From Trochalopteron elliotii (taxonomy: Eukaryota; Chordata; Aves; Passeriformes; Leiothrichidae): DNA of 64,000 nt. Positions 28,621 to 41,100 of the stretch are shown here, one piece after another. Location: assembly GCA_024734555.1 (NCBI GenBank), contig JANPWX010000160.1, positions 211,838-275,837 on the forward strand, written 5' to 3'. The translations under genes were made by a program, and so were the position numbers. The notes beneath the pieces were generated by a model. The model saw nothing but the letters and a program-made list of their open reading frames with translations, was not told where the DNA came from and searched no databases. Numbering within the stretch: the stretch's first letter is position 1; every line of letters begins with the position of its first letter.

Positions 28621-29109
28621 ATGTATTGCTGCAGTGCACAAGAAAGCAAAATGGACTACAAGCGGCGCTTTTTGCTTGGCGGGTCCAAGCAGAAGGTGCA
28701 GCAACACCAGCAGTACCAGCTGCCCGAGCTGGGCAGGACCCTGAGCGCCCCGCTGGCCTCCCCCAGCACCCCCCTGGTGTCCCCGGCTGCTGCGGGCGGC
28801 TGCTCCCACCCCGCCCCCCACACCACCCCCATCGCCGACATCCAGCAGGGAATCTCCAAATACCTGGATGCCCTCAACGTCTTCTGCCGGACGAGCACTT
28901 TCCTCACGGAGCTGTTCAGCGGCGTGTTCAGGAACTCGCACTACTCCAAGGCAGCTATGCAACTGAAGGACGTGCAGGAACATGTCATGGAGGCGGCCAG
29001 CCGGCTCACAGCAGCAATAAAACCAGAAATTGCAAAAATGCTGATGGAACTGAGCGCGGGAGCTGCGAACTTCAAAGATCAAAAGGAGTTCAGCCTACAG
29101 GACATTGAG
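28621..29109 (+). CDS. GARRE1: GARRE1 coding exon 1 (residues 1-163)
   Basis: Begins with 'MYCCSAQESKMDYKRR'. It is GC-rich in the Ser/Pro/Ala linker (about residues 35-65), then encodes most of the helical N-terminal domain ('TTPIADIQQGISKYLDALN', 'EIAKMLMELSAGAANF'). It ends in phase 0 at GAG 29107-29109, with donor gtgagt at 29110. The donor is followed almost at once by an LTR insertion at 29119. Confidence 0.96.
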
Positions 29110-32100
29110 GTGAGTCACTGTAGTGGTTTGAAAGCAAAACGAGTGAGAGGCTCTGAGTCAGAAATACAATTTAATAGGAAAAAAAAAAAGGATAAAATAA
29201 AAGCAATAATACAAAAGACCACTGACAGAGTCAGAATACAGCCTGAGCAGGGTGATGGGAGCAGTCCAGGTGAGGGGGTCTTCCTGAAGCAGTGATCCCA
29301 TAGAAAGGTCTGGTAGCTCTGATCCTCTGGGAATCCAGTGGGTAAGGGCCCTGTACTGTCCCAAATCCCAGATTATATCCAGGTGAGAATGCTTGGCTTC
29401 TCCCCCTGGGGGGAGCATCTCCCAATGGGATGATGAGTCACACAGGGGGTCCTTGATGGCCCAGTAAAGAGAGAGAACTGCAGGAGGGAGTTACCTGTGA
29501 GTCCTGCAGCAGGCATTGATGGGCCTTTAACAGAAGACACCCCAGAGGGAGGGGGCCTGGGAGAACACTGCTTCAGCAAGTGGATTCAACAGTTCATGAA
29601 GATGGTGATAGAATACTTGGTGCACATCCTGTACTACAACCCAGGACAGTTACCTTGGAGGATAATGTTTTGGACATGAATTTGTATCATTCCTTCTTAA
29701 CTGGATTTCTCTTCAAAATCCCTTCTACACCCTATTTCTTATGGAAATAAGAAATTTTGACTGAAAATAAAATCTTTGTTCCCTAACCATTTTTACAATA
29801 GCACTACAGATTTCATTACTCAATTATAATGGCTAAAGGAACAGTTGGTTGTTAAATGAAAGGGTTCCCAGATTATTCTTCCAAGTGCCTGGGATAAAGT
29901 TTTCTCCACCTTGCCATGTATTTGTGGGTAATGCTGGTGGAAAAGGAAACTCTTTATTTCTTATGTTATCTAATTTACTGATAAAAACAGCCGTGCTATT
30001 AGTAAAAAACAATATGCTAAATATGCAGTCACTACCTGTAAGGAAGTTATGGAATCCAGACCCTTACCAGCAAACACCTCTGCACAAAAAACTGAAATAA
30101 TCACGCTAACCAGTGCTCTCAAAATGGCAAAAAAACCCCAAAAAACCATTTATACATATTTTCTTATGCACTAAGAGAATGGTAAGTCATTTCTGGGATC
30201 TGACCTCCATCTGTGTTAAATTAGGTATTTAGTAGGTGTTTCTGTAGAAGAACCAACTAGACAAAAGTTTTAAACAATTTTCTGTTTTATGTTAGCTTAT
30301 GTTTTTAACAATGTTATGCCATTGTGTTCTAAATCAGCCTACACTTTCTTTGTTATTATCCATTTTGAGGGGAAATCTGAGCATGTGGGAGTAGCATATT
30401 GTCATCAGTGTTTCAGTAAAACTACATATTAGTTGGCTAATAATATTTTATCACTCTTTAGAACATTTTTGTCTTTTCAAGCTGTTGTAAGAGGAAAATA
30501 ACACACTGTGTGAGAGATTATTGCTGCAAAAAGTTGTCATGACTTCCCCAAGAATCAGGATTCAGAGAGGATCCCCAACTTTCCACCATGCCTCCCTGGG
30601 AAGGTCTGGGTATTTCTCTTCTAGTAAGTGTGTTATGTAGCAGGCAGTGTTAAGTGACAGTCACAGATAAATCCCTGGAGTTTTAAGTAGTTCCTTGTGT
30701 TTTGACGTATTTCTTCACTTTGCAGCAGTCTTTGCAGAGTTATTCCTTCAGAACTACATCCTGAATGGAAAACCTACTTTTAAGTTCTCTTGGTTTTGAT
30801 TTAGATTTCAGGTAACTTTGTAAGAGTGAGTGTTTGTGCCTGTCAGGCATTATCTGCTTTCTCTAACTGCAGCACTTCCAGATGGAGTTGTTGGGGAGGA
30901 TGCAATTTGTCAGTCACAGCTCTCCCTGCAGTTGTCTCCTACAGTTCTCCCTGTTGTATACTTGGTATAGAATGAAGTAAGAGGGGCTGTATATTTATTA
31001 TAAATGTCTTCTGTAGGCTGATATTTTTAAAGACAATCCAGTAACATCAGTCTTTAGGTAAAGCTATAGCGATGTATATAAAAGTGAGTTTGTGTAATTA
31101 ATTGATCTTTAGAATAGATATGCCGAAAGACTCTCTGAATTATAAAAAGCAAAATGCACTAGATGTCTTCTAGGGGTTTTTGTGTCCTTGGAAATGCTGT
31201 CTTTCCAAGTCTTGGAGCCACCTGTAGGAGTGCTTTTGTCTCGTGGGCAGGCAGTGGTGGGTGCTGGCTCTGCCCTGCCCCTGATGCTGTGCAGGGAGGG
31301 TTTGCTCAGCAGGAGCTGAGCAGCAGGAGCAAAGCAGTGTTTGCATGGGGTGGGTGCAGGTCCTGGCAGCTTAAAGGCAGAGAAACCTGCTTTGGACCCA
31401 GCTTTACCTGGCCAGGCCCAGCCCTCATTGTGGGCTCCTGCAGTGCTCCCTCCCTGCCCAGGCAGCTCCATGCTGGGAACAAGTGTGGGGAGAATGCAGC
31501 AGAGCAACTGCTCCTGTGCTTTCCTCCTGCACCTCTTGGGCTGTCCCACCACTTCTCATTGCACTTCTCTGGTATCCTTTTCTTCATTAAAACTGCATCT
31601 TGCACATGGCTTTGAAAAATGTCCATATGTAAGATTTATGGGAACTTCTGTACGATGAGACAAGTGTTGTGTTGTGCTTGGCTTAAGCAGCAGCAGAATG
31701 TAGGGATTTGACTCACATGGCTGTTCTGTGGGTCAGTCAGGACTGTGGTGTTCTGTGGTGTAGATGAGTGCATTCTGCAGGCAGAGGGGTTGGTGGTAGT
31801 GCCCAGGGAGCAGCAGCTGCTCACTGTTGAAATGGACCCTGGCAGAGGCCAGTGCAGGAATATATTTGTTTGTAGGTGACTTGAAAGCACAGGATGTAAG
31901 TATGCTGGAGACCTGCTGAACTAAATATAATCTTGAACAAATGAGTTTTCCAGTTGGGATAGAATTCAGAGGGGAAAGCTGAATGTTGCAATATTTAAAT
32001 AGACTTTTCCAGCCTCAGGAGTGGGGCCCACTGGGCAGAAGTTCTGGAGAACAATCCTCAGGCTTGTGGGAGTCATGTGTTGGGTAAGAGTCAGTGTTGT

Positions 32101-35100
32101 GCAGTTGGAAATAATAAACCAGTGCTGTTGCTGTTGTGCAAAGAAACAGTTACCTTATATTTGACACAACCCTAACCTGCAAGAGCCATGAACTGAGCAC
32201 TGAACTCTTCACTGGTTATTGTGGCCTTAAACACAGCAGTGCACAGGCACAGCACTGCTGGTGCACTTGGAGAAATAGGGAGTGACTGGAGAGGCAGCAG
32301 AGGAGAGTAGCAAGAGCAGTCAGACATCCAGGGAACAGGACATCAGAGGACAAATTGAAAAGAGGGACTCTGCAGAAGAGGAGGCTGAGAAGGAAAATCA
32401 AAATTGCTCAGGTATGTGAGAAGCTGCCAGAACATGTCACTGTCTGTTCTTCACGTCCATGAAAGGTGGAGCAAGGAACTTAAATTTCAGAAGGAAAGAT
32501 TCACATTAGATGCTGTGGAAATCCTTTGTAATGTTAGTGGAGTACTGATGTGGATTCCTACAAAGGGTAGGGAGCAGAGCTTACAGAACAGGTTAAACCT
32601 GCATCTGGCAATACTGACCTAGGAGAAATTGCTCCTTGCTAGGGACAGAAGGGTGACCTGGTGAGATCCTCTCCCATTGTGCTTTTCTGGGCTTTGAAGA
32701 CTGAGCTGTTGATGCTGAAATTTCAATTTAAAAAGTGGTTTGCTTTTTTCCCCCCTGGTGGATAGAGAAGTTAACATTTCATAAAACTGCCAGCAGGATT
32801 AAAAAACTCACAATGTAAGCAGAAAAACATAAAGGGCCTGCCTGACTTCATCAGAGTTTACTGAACAGGGAAGTGATGGGGGAAGAGTGTGAGGCAGGAT
32901 AATTGTTCCCCTGGAAAATACCAGGAGGGGAGTGCAGGTGTATCTGAAGTTGCCTTGTCAGCTTCTCTGGTGGGTGACTGGGAGGACTCACAGCTCTGAG
33001 AGAGGATTTAGAGATGGTGAAACACCCCAGGGGCAGCTCAGCAGCACTCTGGGATTTGAGGGATGGAGCTGTAATTCAGGGTGCAGTGGGGCAGAACCCC
33101 AAAGTCATGAGAAGGACATGAGAATGAGACTTTGTACCCATGAGCCCAGCTAGGGGAAATACACTTTTCCTAAGCCTTGCTTAACACAGGCTGTAGTTTT
33201 TGGAAGGAAGGAGAAGCCCAAGCAGAGCAGGTTTGGCTTTAGGAATCAAGCAGGAGCTGCTGTGGCTTTTCTGAGGTGCCACATGTAGAGGGCTCTGCCC
33301 CCAGGGAAGGCATGTCGAGAAAACTTCAGTTTTACTGAACATACCTGACTTGAATTTGGACTGAAAACTGTTGTGCAACCTGGACTGCAGCACCACGGGA
33401 TGAGGTTTTTAATTTATTTATTGTTACTTAGAACAAAGCTTGCTAGTTCAGAGCTGTCTGCCAGGCTGTGTAAGAAGGTGACTTCTCTTGATCAAAGTGT
33501 GGTGACAGATGGAGTTTCCCAAGGCTTCTTAATTTCAGAAATGCAAATGCTGATTTTTTGTTTTCTTCTTTTTCTTTTCCCCTTTCAAACACCTTTAAAT
33601 TCTTGGGTATTCTGTGCCTGTATGAGTGAGGAACAGCTTGGAAATCAGGGTAAATGAGAGGGTGTTTTCCATATCTGTTTGTCAGCTGGGGGAATGCAGT
33701 GACTGTTCTTCTGTTAATAAAAGCATTAAAGCAAATCCATAGGGAGGAGTAAAACTGCTAAAAGTAAGTGTATTTCCCCAACTCTTGTGAAGCTTTGCAG
33801 AATCCTCAGTACTGCAAAATATAAAGAATGACTTTTAGTTACACAGGGCTTGTGTGTTGTCTTAGAAGTAGCAGTAATGAGAGGAATGTCCATGTTGCTT
33901 TCCTGTACAAGAGGGAAGCACGGATGGGCACCAGATATATTTTTGGATGCTCTGTTTTGTTTTAAATGGAGATAATTTTTGGCTTTTGTGTATATAAAAT
34001 AGTCTAAGATTTTTTGAACAAGAATCCTGTGAGACAAAAATGTCTGAGTAAATATTAAATGTTGGCTTTCCTCAGCAAACATCGTGAAGCCAACTTTAAC
34101 TATTTCTTAAATTATTCTTTGCTGGGATTTTCAGGGATTGGCTCCAGACTCTTCTGAGTTGAGGAACTGTTTGTTAGTAGCAAAAAACTATTTTTTCCTC
34201 ACATTTTATTTGCTGCTTTTTATTTTTAAAATGCTTCACACTAAATTATTTTTCTACAAATTGATAATGACCACTTCTGTAGCTGTCAGGATCAGATTAT
34301 CATGAGTAACTTTTAGGGTCACTGCTGGAAGAAATGAGTCTGTTGGGTTTCCCAAGTCTCACAGCTTCTGCTGGGATCTAGCTCAGCCTGCAGGTGATTC
34401 CAGCCCATGGGCAGGACTGAGTCTTCCCTTGGAGGTGTTCTGTTCATGAGATCACTCCTTGGAACTGCAGGGAACTGCTTTGGAGTAAAAATAAGTAATA
34501 TTCTGCCCACTTCTGGTGATGTACAGGAAGGTTGTTGGCTCCTAATGGGGCACAGTAGTTCAGTGGCAGCCAGGCTGTGCCACCAAGGCCATTGTTAAGG
34601 GAAACCATGGAATAATTCTGTTGTGGTGTTTGGCTTTTTGAGAACTCTGCTTGTGTAAGGAAATAGCAAAAAAAAAAAAAGGGGGCGGGGGAAAGAAAGT
34701 TCTACTACATAAAATGGTACTTGGAGAACTGCAAGTCAGTGTTTGTATGTGTGGAAGACTGATATTATTACTGGTAGTGTTCTGTTTTAAGGAATCCTTT
34801 GTACAAGATTTTCTTGCCAGGGAATTTGTATGGCATCCCTGTTTAGCAGTGAAAGCTGGCAATTTTGTGTACACTCTGTCCAGTGGAATATTCCAAAGTT
34901 GATTGTGTGATTAGGAGGATAAAGTGGGACAGAGTAACCTGACACTGCATCTCACCTGGTGCTCCTGTTGGGAGGGAACCAAAAGTGCCATTGCTTCCAA
35001 CTGCCCTCAGCAGGAAAAGAGAGATTCCTTCAGGTGAGGCTCTGCTGAGACAAACAGCAGCCCTGCCTGATAAAGGGCAGGGGAGTCAAGGGGATGGAGC

Positions 35101-38100
35101 TGTGTTCTCTGGGACAAAAAGTTTGGAAGCTGAAGACCTCATTGTTTATGCAATGTTAATGAATCTAAGAAATTGAGAAAACATCACCACTCCCAAGGAA
35201 ATCACACTGGTTGACACCTGAGATGATTCCAGTTCAACTTTGATTCCTGCATAGTTCATAGGGTTTGTATTTATTCTGGTCTGAAGGAGGAGAGTCACAC
35301 ACTTCTGCATGGGAAAACAGGGAAAATAATCTTGAAAAGGACATGGTGGTGTCTCTAACTGTGGAAAAAGTGGAAAAGTGCATCCATGTGCTGTTGCAGG
35401 GATGTGCAGCAGAGGTTCCCTGTGCTGCTCTGCCCAGGGATCAGTGCCCAGCCCTGCCTGGGGGAGGTCACTGCCTTCCCCATGGATAAGGGAAAGTTTG
35501 GGCTCTTTGGCACAAAATCTGACCAAGTGAGCTCTTTAAAGCTCTTTAAAGCTTTAGAGTGAGTCTGGCATCTGCCATCCAACCAAAGGGAGTGTTGAAC
35601 AGTGCAAAAATCCTCCACCATTTTGATAGTGAAGCAGTTTCAACCGTCCTTACCCATTTTGGGGGAAGGATGAAATAGATTTTTTCAAACAAAATAAAAG
35701 TTCAGTAAAGCAGATGTTACTATTTATCTTCACTGTTTAACATTGTAAGTTATAGGAGGAATGTTGTGTGCTGCCACTTAAAACCTAAATCATTTGTTTA
35801 TTTTGAGCGTTATTCCCAGGCTGGGGAAACTTCAACCTTTGTACCTTAAATATCCTTTGAAATTTAATCAGCTTGAAATTCCTAATGAACACTAGTTTCA
35901 TCTTCCCTTGAGAACTGCATTCCTCCTACACAGGAATAATTCAGATCACCAGTTGCCTTCCTGCAGTTTTCTTATGAATCTTTCTAATCTTGTACCCAGG
36001 AAGGTTGGAGTTTTCTTCATTTTATCATTTGCTGACTGTTTTTTTTAATAAGGCAAGCTCCACTTTCAGAGGTCAGTCAAAGTACCAAAAATGTTTAATT
36101 TTATGCCTTGTACAAAGAAGGGAAGTGATGGAACCAGAATGGAATGTCAGAAGAAGTCTGGATGCAGTGGAAAAAAGCACTGCCACCACTGGTTCTTCTG
36201 AAGTAGATAGCAAATGCATATAACTGTGCCTGTGACTGGAGAGTCCTGCCAGGAAGATACATTGTGTCTGAATAGTTTTATTCCAGAAGAATGTAGCTGA
36301 AAATAAGGCAGATGATTTAATGGCTCCAAGGCATGATGGCTTTGTACATTATCTGTGTATTTTATGAATTATTCCTAAAATGGAATTCAAGTTGAGTCTT
36401 TCTTAATAAATCAAAGTCATACACATTTTAAAGTACTTTGTGTGATAAACTCCATGAAAGAAACACTTTGAATAGCTTTTAAATACTTTCTGCAGTGATT
36501 TGGAAAATCCTTCTTTCTCTGCAGCTCTCTAGGTTTACACTTGGTTGTCAGCTTTTCCTGCCCAGGGAGGCAGATGACAACTGCTGGGACAGCTCCTACA
36601 CTTTATGTTACTGTTTTAAAATGTTTCATGTTTTGTTGTTGCTGTTTTGGGTTTTTGTCAGAAATTCAGCCAGGTCTTTGTGCCAGGTGGGTTTTGGTGG
36701 TGACTTGGTCCTTGTGATAAGATGCTACTCCCATTTTTGTTCTTGATTTTGCCAAGTAAATGAGCTTGCTTTTCATTTGTCAAGTGGTCAAAACTTGAGT
36801 ACAGAACTAGAAATTACTCAGAATTAGTCTTGTGTCCCCTTCATTCATAGAAACTAATGCTCACTTACTTTAAATAAATGGTTAAATATCATATCTTACT
36901 TAGGATCTGTCGCATTATTTTAATTAAAAAAGATCAGAGTTTAACATAGCTCCTTACCCCAAACACCAAACAAAAAGGAGGAAGGGAAATTTCCATGTGC
37001 TCTTCTGTGTGCTTGAAACTGGTTTGTTTGTCTCCCACAGGTACTTGGGCGATGTTTCTTGACAGTGATGCAGGTCCACTTCCAATTCCTGTCACAAGCT
37101 CTGCAGAAAGTCCAGCCAGTGGCACACTCCTGCTTTGCTGAGGCTGTAGCTCAGGAGAGGAAGAACGTTAGTGGGACTGGAGCCTCAAATATCAGCCCCA
37201 CAAATGAGCTGGAAGATGCAATAAGATCGTGGAGAGGAGCAGCAGAGGTATGGAGGTCCTGCTGCAAGCACAGTAGATTTAGTGAAACCTAAAGTCAGCC
37301 TGGGTGTCCTAACAAAGGAGGAAAATACCTGGTTTTAAAGACAGGCTGCATTTGAAGGGGGGAACGTGGCACAGTTGGTTTCAGACACTAAAACTCATTT
37401 TCCTCATGTGATGATTGCAGTGTCTGTGCCCTGTGTGAAGTTTCCTTTCCATAGGGTTGTACATAAGGAGCACACAAGCACTGCAAACAGGATTTTGTTA
37501 CTAGTGTTCAAATAGGGCAGACAGAGGGAATTGAAAATAAAAAACTCAACAGGTCTTTGTGAAAACAGAGCAAAGTCTTGATGAAAAATAATCTGTGTAA
37601 TGGCTATTTCTCTCAAATTTTGAGCACAAATTCTATTCTATACTTTTAAATCTTTGTAGTAATGTTTAAAACTTTTGTCTTCGTGCTGTTAAGCTTGATG
37701 TTGCTTGATCCATCTATTGTTGGAATGTGACCCTTGTTACTTAAATGTGCCACTCTGGACTTGTATTTTCCCAAAATACAAGTGGAATCCTTTCTTTGCC
37801 AGCCAAAACTAGTACTTTATGAAGATGTTCAGTTTCATGAGGTTTTCTGCTTTCCCTGGCACTGTTGAAGTCTGGGCACTGATAGATCAGGATGAATTCA
37901 GACACAGTGTGTGTGTTTTCCCTAAATGCAGAGGACTTGGAGCATGTGCTTTTGCAGTCTCATTGGGCCCACATGGCTTGTTAGTCATCCTGACTGGAAA
38001 TCTTGTCAAGGTCTCCATTTATGACTAACATCTGCAAGGTACAGGAAAGCAGATGAGCTACATACATGCAGAGGAATGATGTGTGATTTTTACTGCAGTA

Positions 38101-41100
38101 TAAATTTATTTCATTGGATAAAATAGGGATTTGGGAGTGCTTTAGGTGTATTACAGATAATTGTAACAGGTCTAATCCTGGTATAGCTGCACTTCTTTGG
38201 CATAAACATAGTTAATTTTATGTGTAATATGCTTAGCTTCTTAAAACTACTACAATTTCTAGAAATGCCCTGCAATTGCTATCAAATTTGTTTAAACTGT
38301 GGTTAAAATTAAACTTTCACAGAATCGAGGACCTTAACTTTATTTTTACCTTTTGAGCAACCCACTTCACCTATTTCTGTTTTTCAGAAATGCAAAACCC
38401 ATATTTCAAAATAGTTTTGTGCAAGTATTATACTAATCAAATCCTGTATTAAACATAGATGGGGAAGAGAGAGATAAAATACAGATTCTCCATAGTTCCA
38501 AAATAACAATAGAAGAAACTTCTCAATTTTTTATGATTGACTGAAATAACTGATTTGGAGTGTGGGGTATTAGGATAGCATAAGAAGAATACATGGTTTC
38601 TAAATAAATAAAATCTCTCTCTCATAATTGTAGATAGATAATATAAATAATAATATAATAAATAAATGTATATATATATATTAATATAAATAATTTTGAT
38701 AGAAGGGGGAATTGAAATACTGAAATCTTTGCCAGTTTTTATTTTGGAGTGGAAGGCAATCCACTGTTTTCCTATAGAATCAGCCTCTCTGGCAGGAGGA
38801 CACTGCTGCTTCAGAGTGAAGTTTAAGGTGATACTTTGTCAGTAGCTCAAAACTGGTTTTGCTCTTTAAGATTTACTTTAGGAAATGCAGTAATTCTGTA
38901 TGTGAGGTGAGCCCATGTCAGTCCATTGGCTGTAGTAGCAGAACTCCCCAGTTTGGACATCCTGCTTTACAGCAAGACTCCTTCCTAGACTGGAAAATAA
39001 CCCACACCTATTTGCTTTATCCTGCTCAGTGATGTAAGATTTTACAGCTAAAAGTAGATATTTGGCTTATGTCTTGTTTTTCAAAATCACATTACACAAA
39101 GCTATTTTCTTGCTGTGCTAAGTTGATCTTAGCATTGTGTGGCTCTTGTCCAGCTGCACCATGGTAGTCACCCATAACTTTATGAAATGTATCATCCTGT
39201 GAACACAGGAGTGCTTGTACACATGATGTAACATATTTTCTGTTTGTGTTGGAGTTCTGAGTCCGTGCTCAGGTAACCACAGCCGTGGTGTGGTGTGTGC
39301 AGCAGGATCCCTGGTCCTGGGAGGGAGCTGAAATAGTAACAGCAAACAATGCTGAACCAAGTGCTGGCCAACACCCATGTGCTGCACAGGTTACCTCAGA
39401 GTTCTGCTTCCAAAGGAGCAGTAGAAGTTGAGTAAGTTCTGATAAAGTCTCCTCCAGGTCCTTTCCCCCAGGTGCTGCTTCTCATCTCCTGTAGAAGGTT
39501 TTAAAGTCTGTGGGCTTTTTTTCCTCTTTTTTGAAATTTAATTAAGCCTGACCTGGTTTAGTGCTGACCCTCCTCACCCTGGGTTTTTATTTTACATTAC
39601 AGGCCACATCTCGACTGCGAGAAAGAGGCTGTGATGGATGTTTGGCAGGAATTGAAGTTCAGCAACTTTTCTGCTCACAGAGTGTGGCCATCCCTGAACA
39701 TCAGCTCAAAGAGCTAAACATGAAAATTGACAGTGCTTTGCAGGTGGTTTTTCAAGTCTGCTGCTTTCATGTGCATGTAGTACAGTCAGTGGGTCAAGGA
39801 GTGAAATAGGGAAGGAGTGTGTTCCTGCAGAATTGTGTGCCACAGAGAGCTCAGAGGTATTTGGGAATTACAGCTTTGGAATCTTACATGATAAATGTGT
39901 GTTTGCCATAGAACTGAGTGGGGTAAATGCTTGTACCAATCCCTGTCTGTACCCAAACACAGTGACTGTGTGCTTGCTTCCTTGCTGATACAGCTGTGCT
40001 CTCTCATCTTTCTGTTTAATGTCAGGCTTACAAAGTGGCTCTGGAGAGCTTGGGCCATTGTGAATATGCAATGAAGGCTGGCTTCCACTTGAACCCAAAA
40101 GCAATTGAAGCAAGTCTTCAGGTAGGATCTGCTAAACCTTGATCCCTTTCATCCCTCCTCACCTTGAAAATGGGTACTTGAAACACACAAACATTTGGAC
40201 CCATATTAGGATTTTCTAGTATCTTCTGTTTGATCTGTTCTCCTGTACTTCAGGGCTGTTGCAGTGAAGCTGAAGCCCAGCAAACAGGAAGGAGACAGAC
40301 TCCACCTCAGCCCATCCAGTGTGAGCTGCCCACTGTCCCTGTCCAGATTGGATCCCATTTTCTGAAAGGAATCTCCTTCAATGAGTCTGCAGCAGAAAAC
40401 CTGAAGCTGAAAACGGTAATAGCTCCTAATTAACCACAGAAGTAAAGATGGGGGAGAAAGAGTAGAATTAATTAAAATGTAGAGAACAATAGTAATAGAA
40501 GTTCCCTGCTAAACCTGTGTTTAAAGGTGTTTGTCCAGCCTGGCTTCCTGTGGAAACACGATGTTGATAACATTGCAGGGCCTGTTTCTGATAACATTTT
40601 GACCACCTGAGCAATTTTGGTCCAATCTGAAAGAAGCACAGGCATAGAGAATTTTGAAAATAGATGTGTTAGGTATGAAGAAGTACAGAGGAAAGTGAGC
40701 CCTTAAAGATTCCCCAGCCAGGTGATGCAGGTCAGAGCCTTCATCTTCTTACGTGCCCAAGCAAGTCAGCCCAGCCTGGTGCTAAGGGAGGTACTTGAAA
40801 AAAATGCTTTGTAACAGAGCTCCTTTTGATGTCGTCTTACAAACTGGAAAAAAATTTTTGAAAGAGTCTTTTTTAAAATATTTTTAAATTATGGAGAAGT
40901 TAATTGTAGTTTCAGTATAAACAAATGGAAAATATGTGCATTCAGAAGTAATTTGGGCAATTTTAATCAGCACTTTCGCTTTTTTTTTAGATAAACCCAG
41001 TTCCTTGCTCCTGAAAGAGTTGAAATAATAAGTTGCTCAAAATGCTGCTTTTCTGTTGTCTTTGCAGTGCTTTTTGTAGTTTTGATTAAACTGGTTTGCA

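Larger units (their letters stand above)
29895..37040 (+). other. GARRE1: GARRE1 intron 1 of the coding region (remainder)
   Basis: No gene inside. It contains an old CR1-like fragment (32585-32680), an A13-G5-C-G5 purine run at 34669-34691 and a short tandem repeat at 35531-35554. It ends with the acceptor 'tctcccacag' at 37031-37040. A GC-richer stretch at 31200-31560 gives long frames on both strands, none of them convincing. Confidence 0.8.

Noticed and set aside
28584..29108. 174-residue + strand frame overlapping GARRE1 coding exon 1
   Set aside because: A frame-shifted shadow of the real exon, whose correct frame joins all downstream exons.
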